DNA of 64,000 nt, taken from contig NZ_JABSTZ010000002.1 in assembly GCF_013283745.1 (NCBI RefSeq), positions 434,001 to 498,000 of the forward strand, given 5' to 3'. Position numbers and translations under genes: made by a program. Source of the stretch: Aeromicrobium stalagmiti (GTDB lineage Bacteria > Actinomycetota > Actinomycetes > Propionibacteriales > Nocardioidaceae). This document shows, piece by piece, positions 17,570 to 26,745 of this stretch (position 1 is its first letter; every line of letters starts with the position of its first letter). The notes under the pieces were generated by a model. The model saw only the letters and a program-made list of their open reading frames with translations. It did not search any database and was not told the DNA's origin.

Positions 17570-20403
17570 CCGCCGACATCATCGCTGAAGCCGACAAGGG
17601 AGACTTCAGCAAGCTCTTCCGTGTCGACCTTTCCTGGCACAGTCCAGATCAGGCACCCATCGAAATCGAACTCGATGATGGTTCCAAGGTCAAGGCGACC
17701 AACGTCTCTTCGTTTAAAGGGGTGCGGGTCTGGGAAGTCCCTGCCCTGCCCGGCTCCGCGGGGGAAGCCAAGCTCGACCAGGCCATCGCGAAGAACTCCA
17801 CCAATCGACTGGTGATCTTCCACGATGGCGACAAGCAGGTGTGGCGTTGGCCGTCGCGCACCGCAAAGGGGGCGGGAGTTATCTCTCGGCCTGCGCGGCA
17901 TGTACACAAGGTCGGGACTCCCGACCTTCAATTCGAGTTGAAACTCGATGCGATTCGCCTGCCGAGCGACGCCGTGCTCGATGTCAACGACTTGCTCTCG
18001 CGAGTTCGTGGCGCATTTGATGTCGAGACAAAGAACGAGACAAAGCGTGCATCCAAGCTCATGGCGCAGATGTACGCCGCGGTTGAGAAGGGATATTCTT
18101 CAGGGTCGGACCCTAAGAAGCGCGACCATGAAATCTCGGTCAGCCTGGCCCGTGTCCTATTCCTGCTCTTCGGAGACGACACCGAGATGTGGAAGGACGC
18201 CAAGGCCGAGCCGATACCAAACCTGTTCCAAGACTTCGTCAAGGACCACACCGAGCGGGACGGATCAGACATCGCCGACCGTTTCAACGCACTGTTTGAG
18301 GTGCTCGACACTGCTCCGGATGGTCGGAGCGGGCTGCCGGCCGAGCTAGCGGCCTTCCCGTATGTCAACGGCGGGATCTTCGACGAACACATCATCCTGC
18401 CTCAGCTCGACAATGACTTCCGCGACGCGATCCTCGCCGCATCAGCTGTGGACTGGTCGACAATCAGCCCGGCCATCTTCGGATCGATGTTCCAGTCCGT
18501 CCGTGACGCGCAGACTCGACGAGAGCTCGGAGAGCACTACACGTCCGAGGAGAACATCCTCAAGACGCTAAATCCGCTGTTCTTGGACGAGCTTTGGGCA
18601 GAGTTCGAGCACATCCTCACACTCCAGAAGGGGAAGCGCCAGAAGCTTCACGACCTTTGGAAGCGGCTCGGTGAGATCCGATTCATGGACCCAGCGTGTG
18701 GCTGCGGGAACTTCATCATCGTCGCCTACCGCGAGTTGCGTGGCCTCGAGCTTCGTCTCATGGACGCTCTGGCAACACTCACCGACGGCGAAGAGACGGT
18801 TGCCCTGCCCGCCGACTGGACGCACCTGCTGAAAGTTAGCCTCGACCACTTCTTCGGGATCGAGATTGACGAGTGGCCTGCGCGGATCGCAGAGACCGCA
18901 ATGTTCCTTATCGACCGGCAAAGCGACCTCAAGATGAAGGAGCGATTCGGGATGGCGCCCGAGCGCCTACCGATTCAAAAATCTGCCCGGATCGTTGTTG
19001 GTAGCGCACTCCAGGCGGACTGGCCGAGCATCCTGCCGCCGTCGCAGGACGTAGTTGTCGCTGGGAACCCACCCTTCCTGGGGCACAAGGAACGAACGCC
19101 CGAGCAGGGCGATGAACTCAGGGCCGTGTGGAAGCGGACCAACATCGGCCACTTGGATTATGTGACGGCCTGGTACGCGAAGGCTAGCGAGTACTTCACG
19201 GGCGTAGATGGAAAGTGGGCGTTCGTGTCGACGAACTCCGTCGTCCAAGGCGAAGCGGTCCCCATCCTTTTCGGTGCCCTGCATCTGGCGGGGTGGCGGG
19301 TCAAGTTTGCGCATCGGACTTTCCAGTGGTCATCCGAGGCGTCAGGTCAAGCCACCGTGCAATGCGTGATCATTGGGTTCTCGCGGGCCGTAACAAAACC
19401 ACGGCTATTCCTTTACGACTCTCCCAAAGGTGCACCTAGGGAGCACCCTGCGCGCAATATTAACCCTTACCTTGTCGATGCCGACGACATCCTTGTTGTG
19501 CCCCGCTCAATCGGCTTGTCACCTGATCTACCTGAGATCAACGCGGGCTCGACACCCATCGATTGGAACTATCTCTGCGTCGACGGTTCCCAAGTCGACG
19601 CAGTGAGGGCCGACGCCGTGGCAGCCAAGTACCTCCGGAAGTATGTTGGGGGCAAGGAACTAATCCATGACCTCGAGCGCTGGTGCCTATGGATGGATAC
19701 ACCTGGATTCAACCCAGATGACATTCTGAGTAGCCCGGTACTGAAGGACCGCGTCAAGGCTGTCCGGAAAAAGAGAGCTGAAAGCGGCCGCGCCGCGACG
19801 AATGCCCTGGCGGCGACACCGCACCTTTTCGGCGAGCGTCGCCAGCCTCCCGGCCACTACTTGGGTATGCCGCAAACCTTTAGCGAGAACCGGCCATTTG
19901 CCACGGCCGCGCGGCTGGATTCGCGCACCATTGCCTCCATCAAGTTGTTCACCGCGCCAGATCCTGATGGGTTCCTATTCGCCATCGTGTCGTCCTCGAT
20001 GTTCATCACGTGGCAGAAGACGGTGGGCGGCCGTCTGGAGTCTCGCCCGTCGTTTTCAAGTAGCATCGTTTGGCACACGTTGCCGCTCCCGCCGCTGCTC
20101 GCTCCAGAGCGCGTGGCCATCTGCAAGGAGGGCGAGCGGATCGTCGAGGTTCGTGGCAGGCATCCCGGTCGGACGCTCGCCGAGCTGTACAACCCGCAGA
20201 AGCTGCCTGCGGATCTCGCGGCTGCTCACCGCGATCTCGACAAGTTGGTAGATGTCGCATTCGGTGCTCATGAGCTATGTGCAGACGAGGAAGCGCGGCA
20301 AGAGATCCTCTTCAGGCGGTACCAAGAGCTCTCGGCCGCCGAAACCCTTCTGCCGTTAGGGGTCAAGAGGTCATTGAGCAAGAAGGGACAAAAGCGTGCA
20401 TGA
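17566..20403 (+). CDS. MmeI-like class I DNA (adenine-N6) methyltransferase
   Basis: A 945-residue DNA methyltransferase. Motif I DPACGCGNF is near residues 375-383 and motif IV is GNPPF near 505, the NPPF type that methylates adenine N6. The helical spacer typical of MmeI-like enzymes precedes it (FPYVNGGIFDE, then AIFGSMFQSV and GEHYTSEENILK). The N-terminus (LVIFHDGDKQVWRWP) is like that of YeeA/DISARM-type methylases and lacks the PD-(D/E)XK nuclease of MmeI. The C-terminus holds a target-recognition region and ends KRSLSKKGQKRA. I chose ATG 17566 for its 4-base overlap with the helicase gene. It would protect host DNA while the PLD-SNF2 and GmrSD-like proteins attack foreign DNA. The recognition site is unknown. 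Confidence 0.92.
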   Translation: MTADIIAEADKGDFSKLFRVDLSWHSPDQAPIEIELDDGSKVKATNVSSFKGVRVWEVPALPGSAGEAKLDQAIAKNSTNRLVIFHDGDKQVWRWPSRTAKGAGVISRPARHVHKVGTPDLQFELKLDAIRLPSDAVLDVNDLLSRVRGAFDVETKNETKRASKLMAQMYAAVEKGYSSGSDPKKRDHEISVSLARVLFLLFGDDTEMWKDAKAEPIPNLFQDFVKDHTERDGSDIADRFNALFEVLDTAPDGRSGLPAELAAFPYVNGGIFDEHIILPQLDNDFRDAILAASAVDWSTISPAIFGSMFQSVRDAQTRRELGEHYTSEENILKTLNPLFLDELWAEFEHILTLQKGKRQKLHDLWKRLGEIRFMDPACGCGNFIIVAYRELRGLELRLMDALATLTDGEETVALPADWTHLLKVSLDHFFGIEIDEWPARIAETAMFLIDRQSDLKMKERFGMAPERLPIQKSARIVVGSALQADWPSILPPSQDVVVAGNPPFLGHKERTPEQGDELRAVWKRTNIGHLDYVTAWYAKASEYFTGVDGKWAFVSTNSVVQGEAVPILFGALHLAGWRVKFAHRTFQWSSEASGQATVQCVIIGFSRAVTKPRLFLYDSPKGAPREHPARNINPYLVDADDILVVPRSIGLSPDLPEINAGSTPIDWNYLCVDGSQVDAVRADAVAAKYLRKYVGGKELIHDLERWCLWMDTPGFNPDDILSSPVLKDRVKAVRKKRAESGRAATNALAATPHLFGERRQPPGHYLGMPQTFSENRPFATAARLDSRTIASIKLFTAPDPDGFLFAIVSSSMFITWQKTVGGRLESRPSFSSSIVWHTLPLPPLLAPERVAICKEGERIVEVRGRHPGRTLAELYNPQKLPADLAAAHRDLDKLVDVAFGAHELCADEEARQEILFRRYQELSAAETLLPLGVKRSLSKKGQKRA

Positions 20404-20447
20404 GGGCGGTTGATCGCGGATGTGAAGGCACTATCTGATGCCGTTCG

Positions 20448-20936
20448 GTGCATAGTTCTCCATCACCGAGGGTCTTACGGTTCCCGTTTGATGACAACAA
20501 GCAGATCCTCGGCGCCCTCGGCCGCGAACTAACGATCGTTTGGGACGCGCGCGCCCACGGTGACCCGTTCACGCGACCGGGAGCGTGTAGAGCACACGAC
20601 TTCCTCGTGAGGCTTCTTGAGTACTTCGGCGACATCGAAGGGTGATGCGAGCCCCTCCCGTTCGTCAGCCCCGTCGAGATTGCCGACCCGATGAGGTTTC
20701 TCAAGGGGCGCATGGCGAACATGACGGACGCACACCTCGACGCAGAAAGGCTGCGCACTTTCGGAGGCAAGAGGCGTACGAAGCAGTTCGCTGCTCATCT
20801 TGCACTCGTCGAAAACGAGATCTCGGCCTGCATAGCCGGTGATGCGCCGTGGAATTTGGTGGGCGCTAGGTCAGAATTCGTTGTGAAACCAGGGGTTCTG
20901 ATGAGGTGGGTGTTGAAGCGAAACTGGACCTCTTGA
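20448..20936 (+). pseudogene. possible broken gene with in-frame stop
   Basis: One frame reads 65 codons from GTG 20448, meets TGA at 20643, and continues open for about 97 codons to 20936. Both halves have plausible protein composition (LGRELTIVWDARAHGDPF before the stop; RFLKGRMANMTDAHLDAERL and AHLALVENEISACIAG after). No ribosome site precedes the second half. I do not recognise the product. The stretch fills the gap between two convergent operons. Alternatively it is non-coding or two small genes. Confidence 0.3.
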
Positions 20937-20942
20937 CCACGT

Positions 20943-22643
20943 TCAAGAACTCAATCCAAGGAGCCGATCGGCCTCGCCTGCGATGGCATCGAGTTCGGCC
21001 ACTGCGTCGTTCCGTACACCCTCGGACCTGATGATCTGGTCCTGTGCCGATGTGACCTCCGCCAGGAACGCGTCGAGCGGCGGATCGACGATGGACCAGA
21101 GCTGATTTCTGGCATCTGCTGCGATCCGGTCGGCGTAGCCCATCATCTCCGTGACGAATGCGCTGTGCTGTCGCTCGCTCTCGATCTGAGCACGGTGTGC
21201 GTCACGCTCGTTCTTCCACACGTCGTAGCCTGCGCCGCCGATCTGGATGACGAATCCGCCGACCTTCGCAGCCTTGCCCACCTTGTCCGCGATCTTGACG
21301 GCCTCCCACGGCTTGAACTTCTTTCCGAAGCGATGGCCGATGTCCAGGACGATCTGATGACCATTCGATCCTGCCGCAGAGCGGACCCCGTCGCCGGCTC
21401 CCCACCACGCTCGGCTGTTCTTGATCTGCTTGCTGGCACTTCGCCAGTCGAGGGAAGGTCGCGGACCGCCGCCGGGAGGCCGACCGTCAACGGTCCCGAA
21501 TGAATCGGGAGCGGCGAGATTGACGTCGCCAACTGGTCTGTCGAGCTGCGTCGCTCGATTACTGTCACCGATCTCGATGAGCTGTTCATCGAGTTTGTCG
21601 AACTGCGACTCCGCAAGTCGTGCGATCGAACGGCCAAAGGCGTCAGCGTGTCGTTCAAGCGCCTCCACGAGGCGTGTCTCGGCGCCTGCAAGAACCTGCT
21701 GTGCATTGTCGGAGTCTTCAGGAAGGCTTGTTGCCCGGTCAACGAACGCCTTAACATCCACGAGACTTGACGACTTGAAGTCGGCCTCGGATGTTCTGAA
21801 GGTTTTCTCGATCATGAGCCGCCGCTCAGAGACGGCTGAGCGTTGACTCGCGAGAAGGGACAGCGCGAGACGGGCTCGTTCATCTGCGATGAACAGCCCC
21901 TGCGCCTCGTCACACAGCTGCCGGGTCAGGTGCAGCGGTTGCCTCAGTCGTGCCAGCTCGCCACGGTCCTCGCTGATCTGGTTGATCGTCGCGCGGAGGT
22001 CGTCAATGCCCGAACGCGTCCGAAATGCCTCGGCTCGTGGCCCGCCTTCAAGGCTGCGGAGATAGTCGACAGAGTCCACCTCAACCACGGGGAGGTTGAA
22101 AGTCGTTGTGCCCAAGGCTGCTTTCACGGCTTGCTGACGAATCCCCGGTGCTGCTGCCTGCTTGCCCACCTGGGTGATGACCACGATCATTTGCCCAAAC
22201 AGCTGAAGATCGTTTGCGAGATGACGAAGGAAGTCACGGGAAGCGTCGTCAAACAGTCCTACATGGATCACGAAGAGAATGAAGTCGGCGTCCCCGATAG
22301 CGCTGAGGGCCAAGTCGTCGTGCGAACGCAACCCAGACTGTACGCCCGGTGTGTCGACCAGCACGACAGCGCCATCCCACGGGTATGAGGTAACCGTGTC
22401 GGTGGCGATGTCAGCGTCGCTCGCAGGCTCCACCGCCCTGTCCGTCAGTGCGGTGATCAGCTTTGACTTGCCGCTGCTGAACTGACCGGTCAGCACCATC
22501 TGTGGAGTGTCCCGGTCCTCTGCGTGCGCACGACTGAGGAGTGAGGCGGCTATGGGCCCATCGCTGGACTCGAGGACGCGTCTCAGACGGGCAAGCAACA
22601 CCTGTGAATGCTCGGGCAACTCATGGATGAGAATCGTGGACAT
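20943..22643 (-). CDS. dynamin-like GTPase, last gene of the SNF2-dynamin operon
   Basis: A 566-residue dynamin-superfamily GTPase. Start ATG 22643 has GGAAGGTGAG upstream and lies 23 bases inside the previous gene; the frame is open further upstream but that part has no such site. G1 is GQFSSGKS (residues 53-60), G3 is DTPG (97-100), and the place of the NKxD guanine motif reads VITQVG, a non-standard form. A long helical stalk follows with many Arg/Glu heptads (AETRLVEALERHADAFGRS). Near the C-terminus VGKAAKVGGFVIQIGGAGYDV is a short Gly-rich hydrophobic segment that may insert in membrane. Pairs of bacterial dynamins act together (DynA/DynB, LeoA/LeoBC), so this is likely the partner of the GTPase upstream. 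Confidence 0.88.
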   Translation of the reverse strand: MSTILIHELPEHSQVLLARLRRVLESSDGPIAASLLSRAHAEDRDTPQMVLTGQFSSGKSKLITALTDRAVEPASDADIATDTVTSYPWDGAVVLVDTPGVQSGLRSHDDLALSAIGDADFILFVIHVGLFDDASRDFLRHLANDLQLFGQMIVVITQVGKQAAAPGIRQQAVKAALGTTTFNLPVVEVDSVDYLRSLEGGPRAEAFRTRSGIDDLRATINQISEDRGELARLRQPLHLTRQLCDEAQGLFIADERARLALSLLASQRSAVSERRLMIEKTFRTSEADFKSSSLVDVKAFVDRATSLPEDSDNAQQVLAGAETRLVEALERHADAFGRSIARLAESQFDKLDEQLIEIGDSNRATQLDRPVGDVNLAAPDSFGTVDGRPPGGGPRPSLDWRSASKQIKNSRAWWGAGDGVRSAAGSNGHQIVLDIGHRFGKKFKPWEAVKIADKVGKAAKVGGFVIQIGGAGYDVWKNERDAHRAQIESERQHSAFVTEMMGYADRIAADARNQLWSIVDPPLDAFLAEVTSAQDQIIRSEGVRNDAVAELDAIAGEADRLLGLSS

Positions 22644-24834
22644 CGGGCTCACCTTCCAAGGGTCTTTCACGGATCGTGACATTCGCGCCCGAGTGAATCT
22701 GGGCGAGCGCAACCCAGGCTTCCCGCGTGCCACCGGGTGCGGGTTTGCTCAGATCGACGACTAGTCGCCGTTCGCTCATCGATTCGACCGTCAGCGGGGC
22801 GGTCGTCATGCAACGGAGCACCTGGAGCGCATTCGATTCTGGGCGGCCCGTGCTGCGCGTCGGCACGATTCGTTCAACCCCGCCTGTGGCGGGATAGAGA
22901 ACGACTTCGGCGAATTCAGCTTCCGGGAGTGCGACGGCGATGCCCGCACCACGCCACCGATCGGCGCGCGAGACCGCTGACGCGACCCGTGTGAATCCGT
23001 TCATGCGAAGGAGTTCCCGACAGAGTTCGGTGTCCAGATTGGCGACTGCAGACTCCAACTCCCGAGTAGCGGTCTCGAGACAACCGATCGCTAGATCAAG
23101 CGCTTCCTCTCGTGCAAGCCGGCGCTCATGATCGGACTCGACCGCATCGAACCAGTCCTGCTGCACCTTCGTGCGGATCTTGTCGACTTCGGCCTTGAGC
23201 TGCACGAGCAAGGGACTCAACTGCTTGCTGATCTTCTTTCGTCGCCGCTCGCGAACCTTGGAGGGACTCCTGAACAGTTGGTCACCAAGCCAGTCGATGG
23301 CCCGGTCGACGCCGAGAAGGCTGCCTGTCAGACCGATCAACGCACCGACCCCGGTGCCGATAGCGGTTCCTGGTCCCGGACCGAAGAGAGTACCGACGAG
23401 GCTCCCCACCTTCGCGCCGGCAGCGAGCCCGCCGACGCCGGCGGCCATCCGGCCGCCCACCTTGACCACTCGATTGCCCCAGATCTCGCCTCGTCCGCCG
23501 AGCCCGGCGAATCCGTCGCTGTCGACGTGAGCCCAGTCCGCGGCGACGTCGTATGCGATGATGTTGAGATCTGCTCGCAGGCGGAGGCCGATCTCATTGA
23601 TCGCGTCCTCCAACTCGTTCCGTAGGCCCTTCAGCTCGTGATTCCACTTTTTGTTGATCTGGTCCAAGCCCAGGTCCGGGTCGACCTGCTCGATCCATCG
23701 TTCACGTCTCGATATCGCGTTGGTCGTAGCGGACTGAATCTCGTCGCAGGCGTCGTCAATTCGGCGATGAGCTCGCTTCCGCAGCGACGTCCGAGTCCCT
23801 TGGTACGACGCGGCGGCCGACCGCAACTCCGACACCTGGGTGTTCGAAGAGGTTGCAGCCTCGAGGAGGTCAATGCGCGGAGCGTCAAACGCACTCACGA
23901 CTCGACGCTGGGCGGCCGTCTGCTCTTGCTGGTGGCGGAGCGACTCCAGCAAGGTGTCGATCCGGCTGTTCGACCTAAGCACATGGGCGACGTCGGGTTC
24001 CAGCAGTCCAGACGTCGAGAGGAGCGCCGCCTGAGCGTGGACCTGAAGTGCGCAGATGTACTGACCGCCAGCTCTCGCGAGGTGCCGTTGGACTGGTACG
24101 AGGTTACCCGTGGCGTCGCCCCCAAAAACTTGATCGGGCTCGTAGAGCATGTCCTCCAGGCCAAGTTCGTCGCTCACGTCAGCGAGGCAGTTTAGGGCGA
24201 CCAGGATCGGCTTCCCCAAATCGGAGAGTCGCTCGAGTGCACGGCCTGTCTGTTCCTGAGTCGCCTGATCTGTTGCCACCCACAAGATCAGATCCGCGCC
24301 CGCTACCTCTTCGAATGCTCTCGCATAGTCATCCTCGCCATCCATGGCACCGACGCCGGGGGTGTCGACGACATCGATGGCGAGTCCCTGCACGGCGCGC
24401 GAACAACTCTCTCGCGTAGTCCGTTGTCCGCCGACGCCGATGCGCGCTCCGTCTCCGCCAGACAAGAACTCGAACAACGTGCTCTTGCCGGACATCGTCC
24501 GCCCCATGAGGACAACCCTGAACGGTCGATCGACGTCCTGATCTGCAATTTGAAGTGATCTGTTTCGCAGGTCAGATGCTGCGTCGTCGAGCGCATTGCA
24601 GATCGGCTCGATGATGTCGCCAGTCTCATCCCGGAACCCGACAAGGCCGTCCCTGACTCGAGCGGTCACACGGGTCAGGAGGTCAGCCCCGTTGGCCGCT
24701 GCGGCGACAAGGCCTACGCGCAAGTCGTCCAATGAGGTGAAGCTGGCGTGGTCTGGGCCGAAGATGAGTCTGCGACCATCGTCGTCGCCAGCGCGCATGG
24801 GCTGGTTGGGCACTGTGAATCTCATGCGGACCAT
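22621..24834 (-). CDS. dynamin-like GTPase with Gly-rich membrane segment
   Basis: A 737-residue dynamin-superfamily GTPase. G1 is GRTMSGKST (111-119), G3 DTPG (157-160) and G4 NCLAD (215-219). A helical stalk follows. About residues 455-510 form a glycine-zipper-like hydrophobic stretch (AAGVGGLAAGAKVGSLVG, continuing GTAIGTGVGALIG), a good membrane-inserting paddle. After it come basic helices (KVRERRRKKISKQL) and a beta-rich C-terminal domain absent from the downstream GTPase. ATG 24834 lies 6 bases after the helicase stop; ATG 24825 is an alternative. It is likely to act at the inner membrane, possibly sealing or disrupting it during infection, as proposed for Eleos dynamins. That role is inference. 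Confidence 0.9.
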   Translation of the reverse strand: MVRMRFTVPNQPMRAGDDDGRRLIFGPDHASFTSLDDLRVGLVAAAANGADLLTRVTARVRDGLVGFRDETGDIIEPICNALDDAASDLRNRSLQIADQDVDRPFRVVLMGRTMSGKSTLFEFLSGGDGARIGVGGQRTTRESCSRAVQGLAIDVVDTPGVGAMDGEDDYARAFEEVAGADLILWVATDQATQEQTGRALERLSDLGKPILVALNCLADVSDELGLEDMLYEPDQVFGGDATGNLVPVQRHLARAGGQYICALQVHAQAALLSTSGLLEPDVAHVLRSNSRIDTLLESLRHQQEQTAAQRRVVSAFDAPRIDLLEAATSSNTQVSELRSAAASYQGTRTSLRKRAHRRIDDACDEIQSATTNAISRRERWIEQVDPDLGLDQINKKWNHELKGLRNELEDAINEIGLRLRADLNIIAYDVAADWAHVDSDGFAGLGGRGEIWGNRVVKVGGRMAAGVGGLAAGAKVGSLVGTLFGPGPGTAIGTGVGALIGLTGSLLGVDRAIDWLGDQLFRSPSKVRERRRKKISKQLSPLLVQLKAEVDKIRTKVQQDWFDAVESDHERRLAREEALDLAIGCLETATRELESAVANLDTELCRELLRMNGFTRVASAVSRADRWRGAGIAVALPEAEFAEVVLYPATGGVERIVPTRSTGRPESNALQVLRCMTTAPLTVESMSERRLVVDLSKPAPGGTREAWVALAQIHSGANVTIRERPLEGEPDVHDSHP

Positions 24835-24840
24835 CGGCGA

Positions 24841-26745
24841 TCACGTACGGTTGGCACGACGCAGCGGATCCGGCAGTGGCTTCTCGTGGACGACGATCAG
24901 CTCGCGGTTGGCGCGGGTCAGGCTCGTGTAGAGCGGGCCGTGGCGCCCGGCGAATCCGGCGGGAAAGTTGGCGGGTTCGACCACGATGACTGCGTCGAAC
25001 TCGATTCCGCGACTGGACGTTGGCTCGTGAAGACTGAGTGTTTGCGAGCCTCGACGCCACTGAGTTCGGGGGCCGTCGGCCGACGACCAGCCCGCCTTGA
25101 TCAGCAGCGGCGTGAGGCTGCCTGGGGTTGTGGTGATAATCGCCGTCGTCCCGAGGAGGTGCCTCGGCAGGAGGTCTTCGAGAGTGTCGATGACGATTCG
25201 ATCGAGACTGGTGTCGCTGCCTGACCGGCGAACCGCCTTCACAGGCGGCCCCTGCTGGACACAATTGCTCACCCGCTGCTCCCGAGGAAGCAGCTTGTTG
25301 GCGAAGACCATGATCTGCTCGGTTGAGCGATATCCGCGGCGCATCACTTGGGGCTTCAGGGGGGTTTCGCCGTCGTCCAGCGCGAGATCATTCCCCAGTT
25401 TCTCCCAAGACGGATGGGTGTGGTCGACGCGACGCTGGTTCACGTCGCCGACGAGCGTCCACAACTGGCCGGTGTTGATGGCGTCCAGCACGCGCCACTC
25501 GAGCGGCCGCACGTCCTGAGCCTCGTCGATCACCATGTGGTCGCAGCTCCAGGGTCCGACCGGGTTGGCGAGCACCCCGCACCAGGCCATGAAAGGGGCG
25601 AACCTGGCCTTCCGCCGAGCGTTCGCGAAACGAGGCAGGTCGCGCAACCACTGCTTCCACTCCGCGTCGTGCACTTCCGCAAACATCGAACGAGCCGCTT
25701 CGTAGATCGACTCGATGTCGACCGGCTTGTGGCTGAGAACTAGTCGGTTCTTTGCCCTGACTGCGAAGTCGCCCGCCTCCCACCGCACGTCGAGGTCGGC
25801 TCCGTCAACTGCGCCGTGCGCCATCGTCGTGCTCCCGGCCAAGCGGAGCATGAGGCTGGAGATGTCGGAGATCTCGACCTGGTCCAAGACGCCGAAGCTG
25901 TCCAGCAATGGTGTGACGTGTCGGACGTGGCCAGCGGTCGGCCCCACGAAATGAACTCGACTGGCTCGATCGGCCCCACGTTCCTCGCCAACCAGAAAGA
26001 CGGCGCGATGGATCGCGACCACTGTCTTCCCCGTACCGGGATGTCCTTGGACCACGAGGTTGTCGATCGGGTCCCAGGTGACGAGGCGGTACTGATCGGG
26101 TTGCAGCGTTGCCAGTACCGATGTCAAGGACTGGGTGCGCGGCGCCGACACGATCTGCGCGACTGCCTCTGCGGCTCGCATCGGAGGGAGTCCAATGCAT
26201 GTCTGTCGTGCTGGAGCGGGAGCAGTGACGGTCTCGAGCGGAGGCGTCGCTGAATCAACTGGCGGCGATGGACGCTCCGTCGGCCGAACCCGACGGGTCG
26301 GTGCGGCAGGCACGGTCAGGGTCGAGACGGTGTGGAAGGGAGATGGGTCGACGGTGCAGCGCCATTCGTCGCTGACAGCGACGACATCGTCTCCACGTGA
26401 GACGAGAGTTCGCCGGACCGCGAGGTTCTCGTTCGTGGTCTCGTCGTCTACGAAGAACTGGCGAGCGAATCGAGAGTCCCACGACAAGACGGTTCCTGCC
26501 TCTAGCGCGATAAACCGGGGGCCGACGTAGAAGGCAGATCCGAGATCTTCATCGGCGGACACAAGACCGATTCGCCCGACCAGAGGATGCCGGACGATCT
26601 TGGGCGACCTCGCAGCGCCAGCCTTGGTCCAATGGGTGCTCGCGTACTGCGCGATGGCTGGTGCCTTCGCGAGTTTTCGCTCCAGGGCCTCCAGGTAAAC
26701 CTGGTTGATGCTTCGCTCGAACGTGACGTCATCGGCGGTCGTCAT
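24841..26745 (-). CDS. HelD/UvrD-like superfamily 1 helicase
   Basis: A 634-residue SF1A helicase. Walker A GHPGTGKT lies near residue 235, in the context LVVQGHPGTGKTVVAIHRA typical of HelD proteins. Walker B is IDEAQDVRP, the motif III region reads LWTLVGDVNQ, and the last helicase motif reads LYTSLTRAN. The first ~170 residues include a helical LEALERKLAKAP start, as in HelD, a beta-rich part (FYVGPRFIALEAGTVLSW) and a Pro-rich linker (about 145-175). HelD proteins remove stalled RNA polymerase, UvrD-type ones unwind DNA; either is possible. ATG start overlaps the SNF2 stop by 4 bases (ATGA), so these are co-translated. Confidence 0.9.
   Translation of the reverse strand: MTTADDVTFERSINQVYLEALERKLAKAPAIAQYASTHWTKAGAARSPKIVRHPLVGRIGLVSADEDLGSAFYVGPRFIALEAGTVLSWDSRFARQFFVDDETTNENLAVRRTLVSRGDDVVAVSDEWRCTVDPSPFHTVSTLTVPAAPTRRVRPTERPSPPVDSATPPLETVTAPAPARQTCIGLPPMRAAEAVAQIVSAPRTQSLTSVLATLQPDQYRLVTWDPIDNLVVQGHPGTGKTVVAIHRAVFLVGEERGADRASRVHFVGPTAGHVRHVTPLLDSFGVLDQVEISDISSLMLRLAGSTTMAHGAVDGADLDVRWEAGDFAVRAKNRLVLSHKPVDIESIYEAARSMFAEVHDAEWKQWLRDLPRFANARRKARFAPFMAWCGVLANPVGPWSCDHMVIDEAQDVRPLEWRVLDAINTGQLWTLVGDVNQRRVDHTHPSWEKLGNDLALDDGETPLKPQVMRRGYRSTEQIMVFANKLLPREQRVSNCVQQGPPVKAVRRSGSDTSLDRIVIDTLEDLLPRHLLGTTAIITTTPGSLTPLLIKAGWSSADGPRTQWRRGSQTLSLHEPTSSRGIEFDAVIVVEPANFPAGFAGRHGPLYTSLTRANRELIVVHEKPLPDPLRRANRT

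Noticed and set aside
20943-24834. Assignment of the two dynamins to Eleos (LeoA/LeoBC)
   Set aside because: The pair fits in general terms, but the two added helicase genes and coupling make a plain Eleos call unsafe without sequence comparison.
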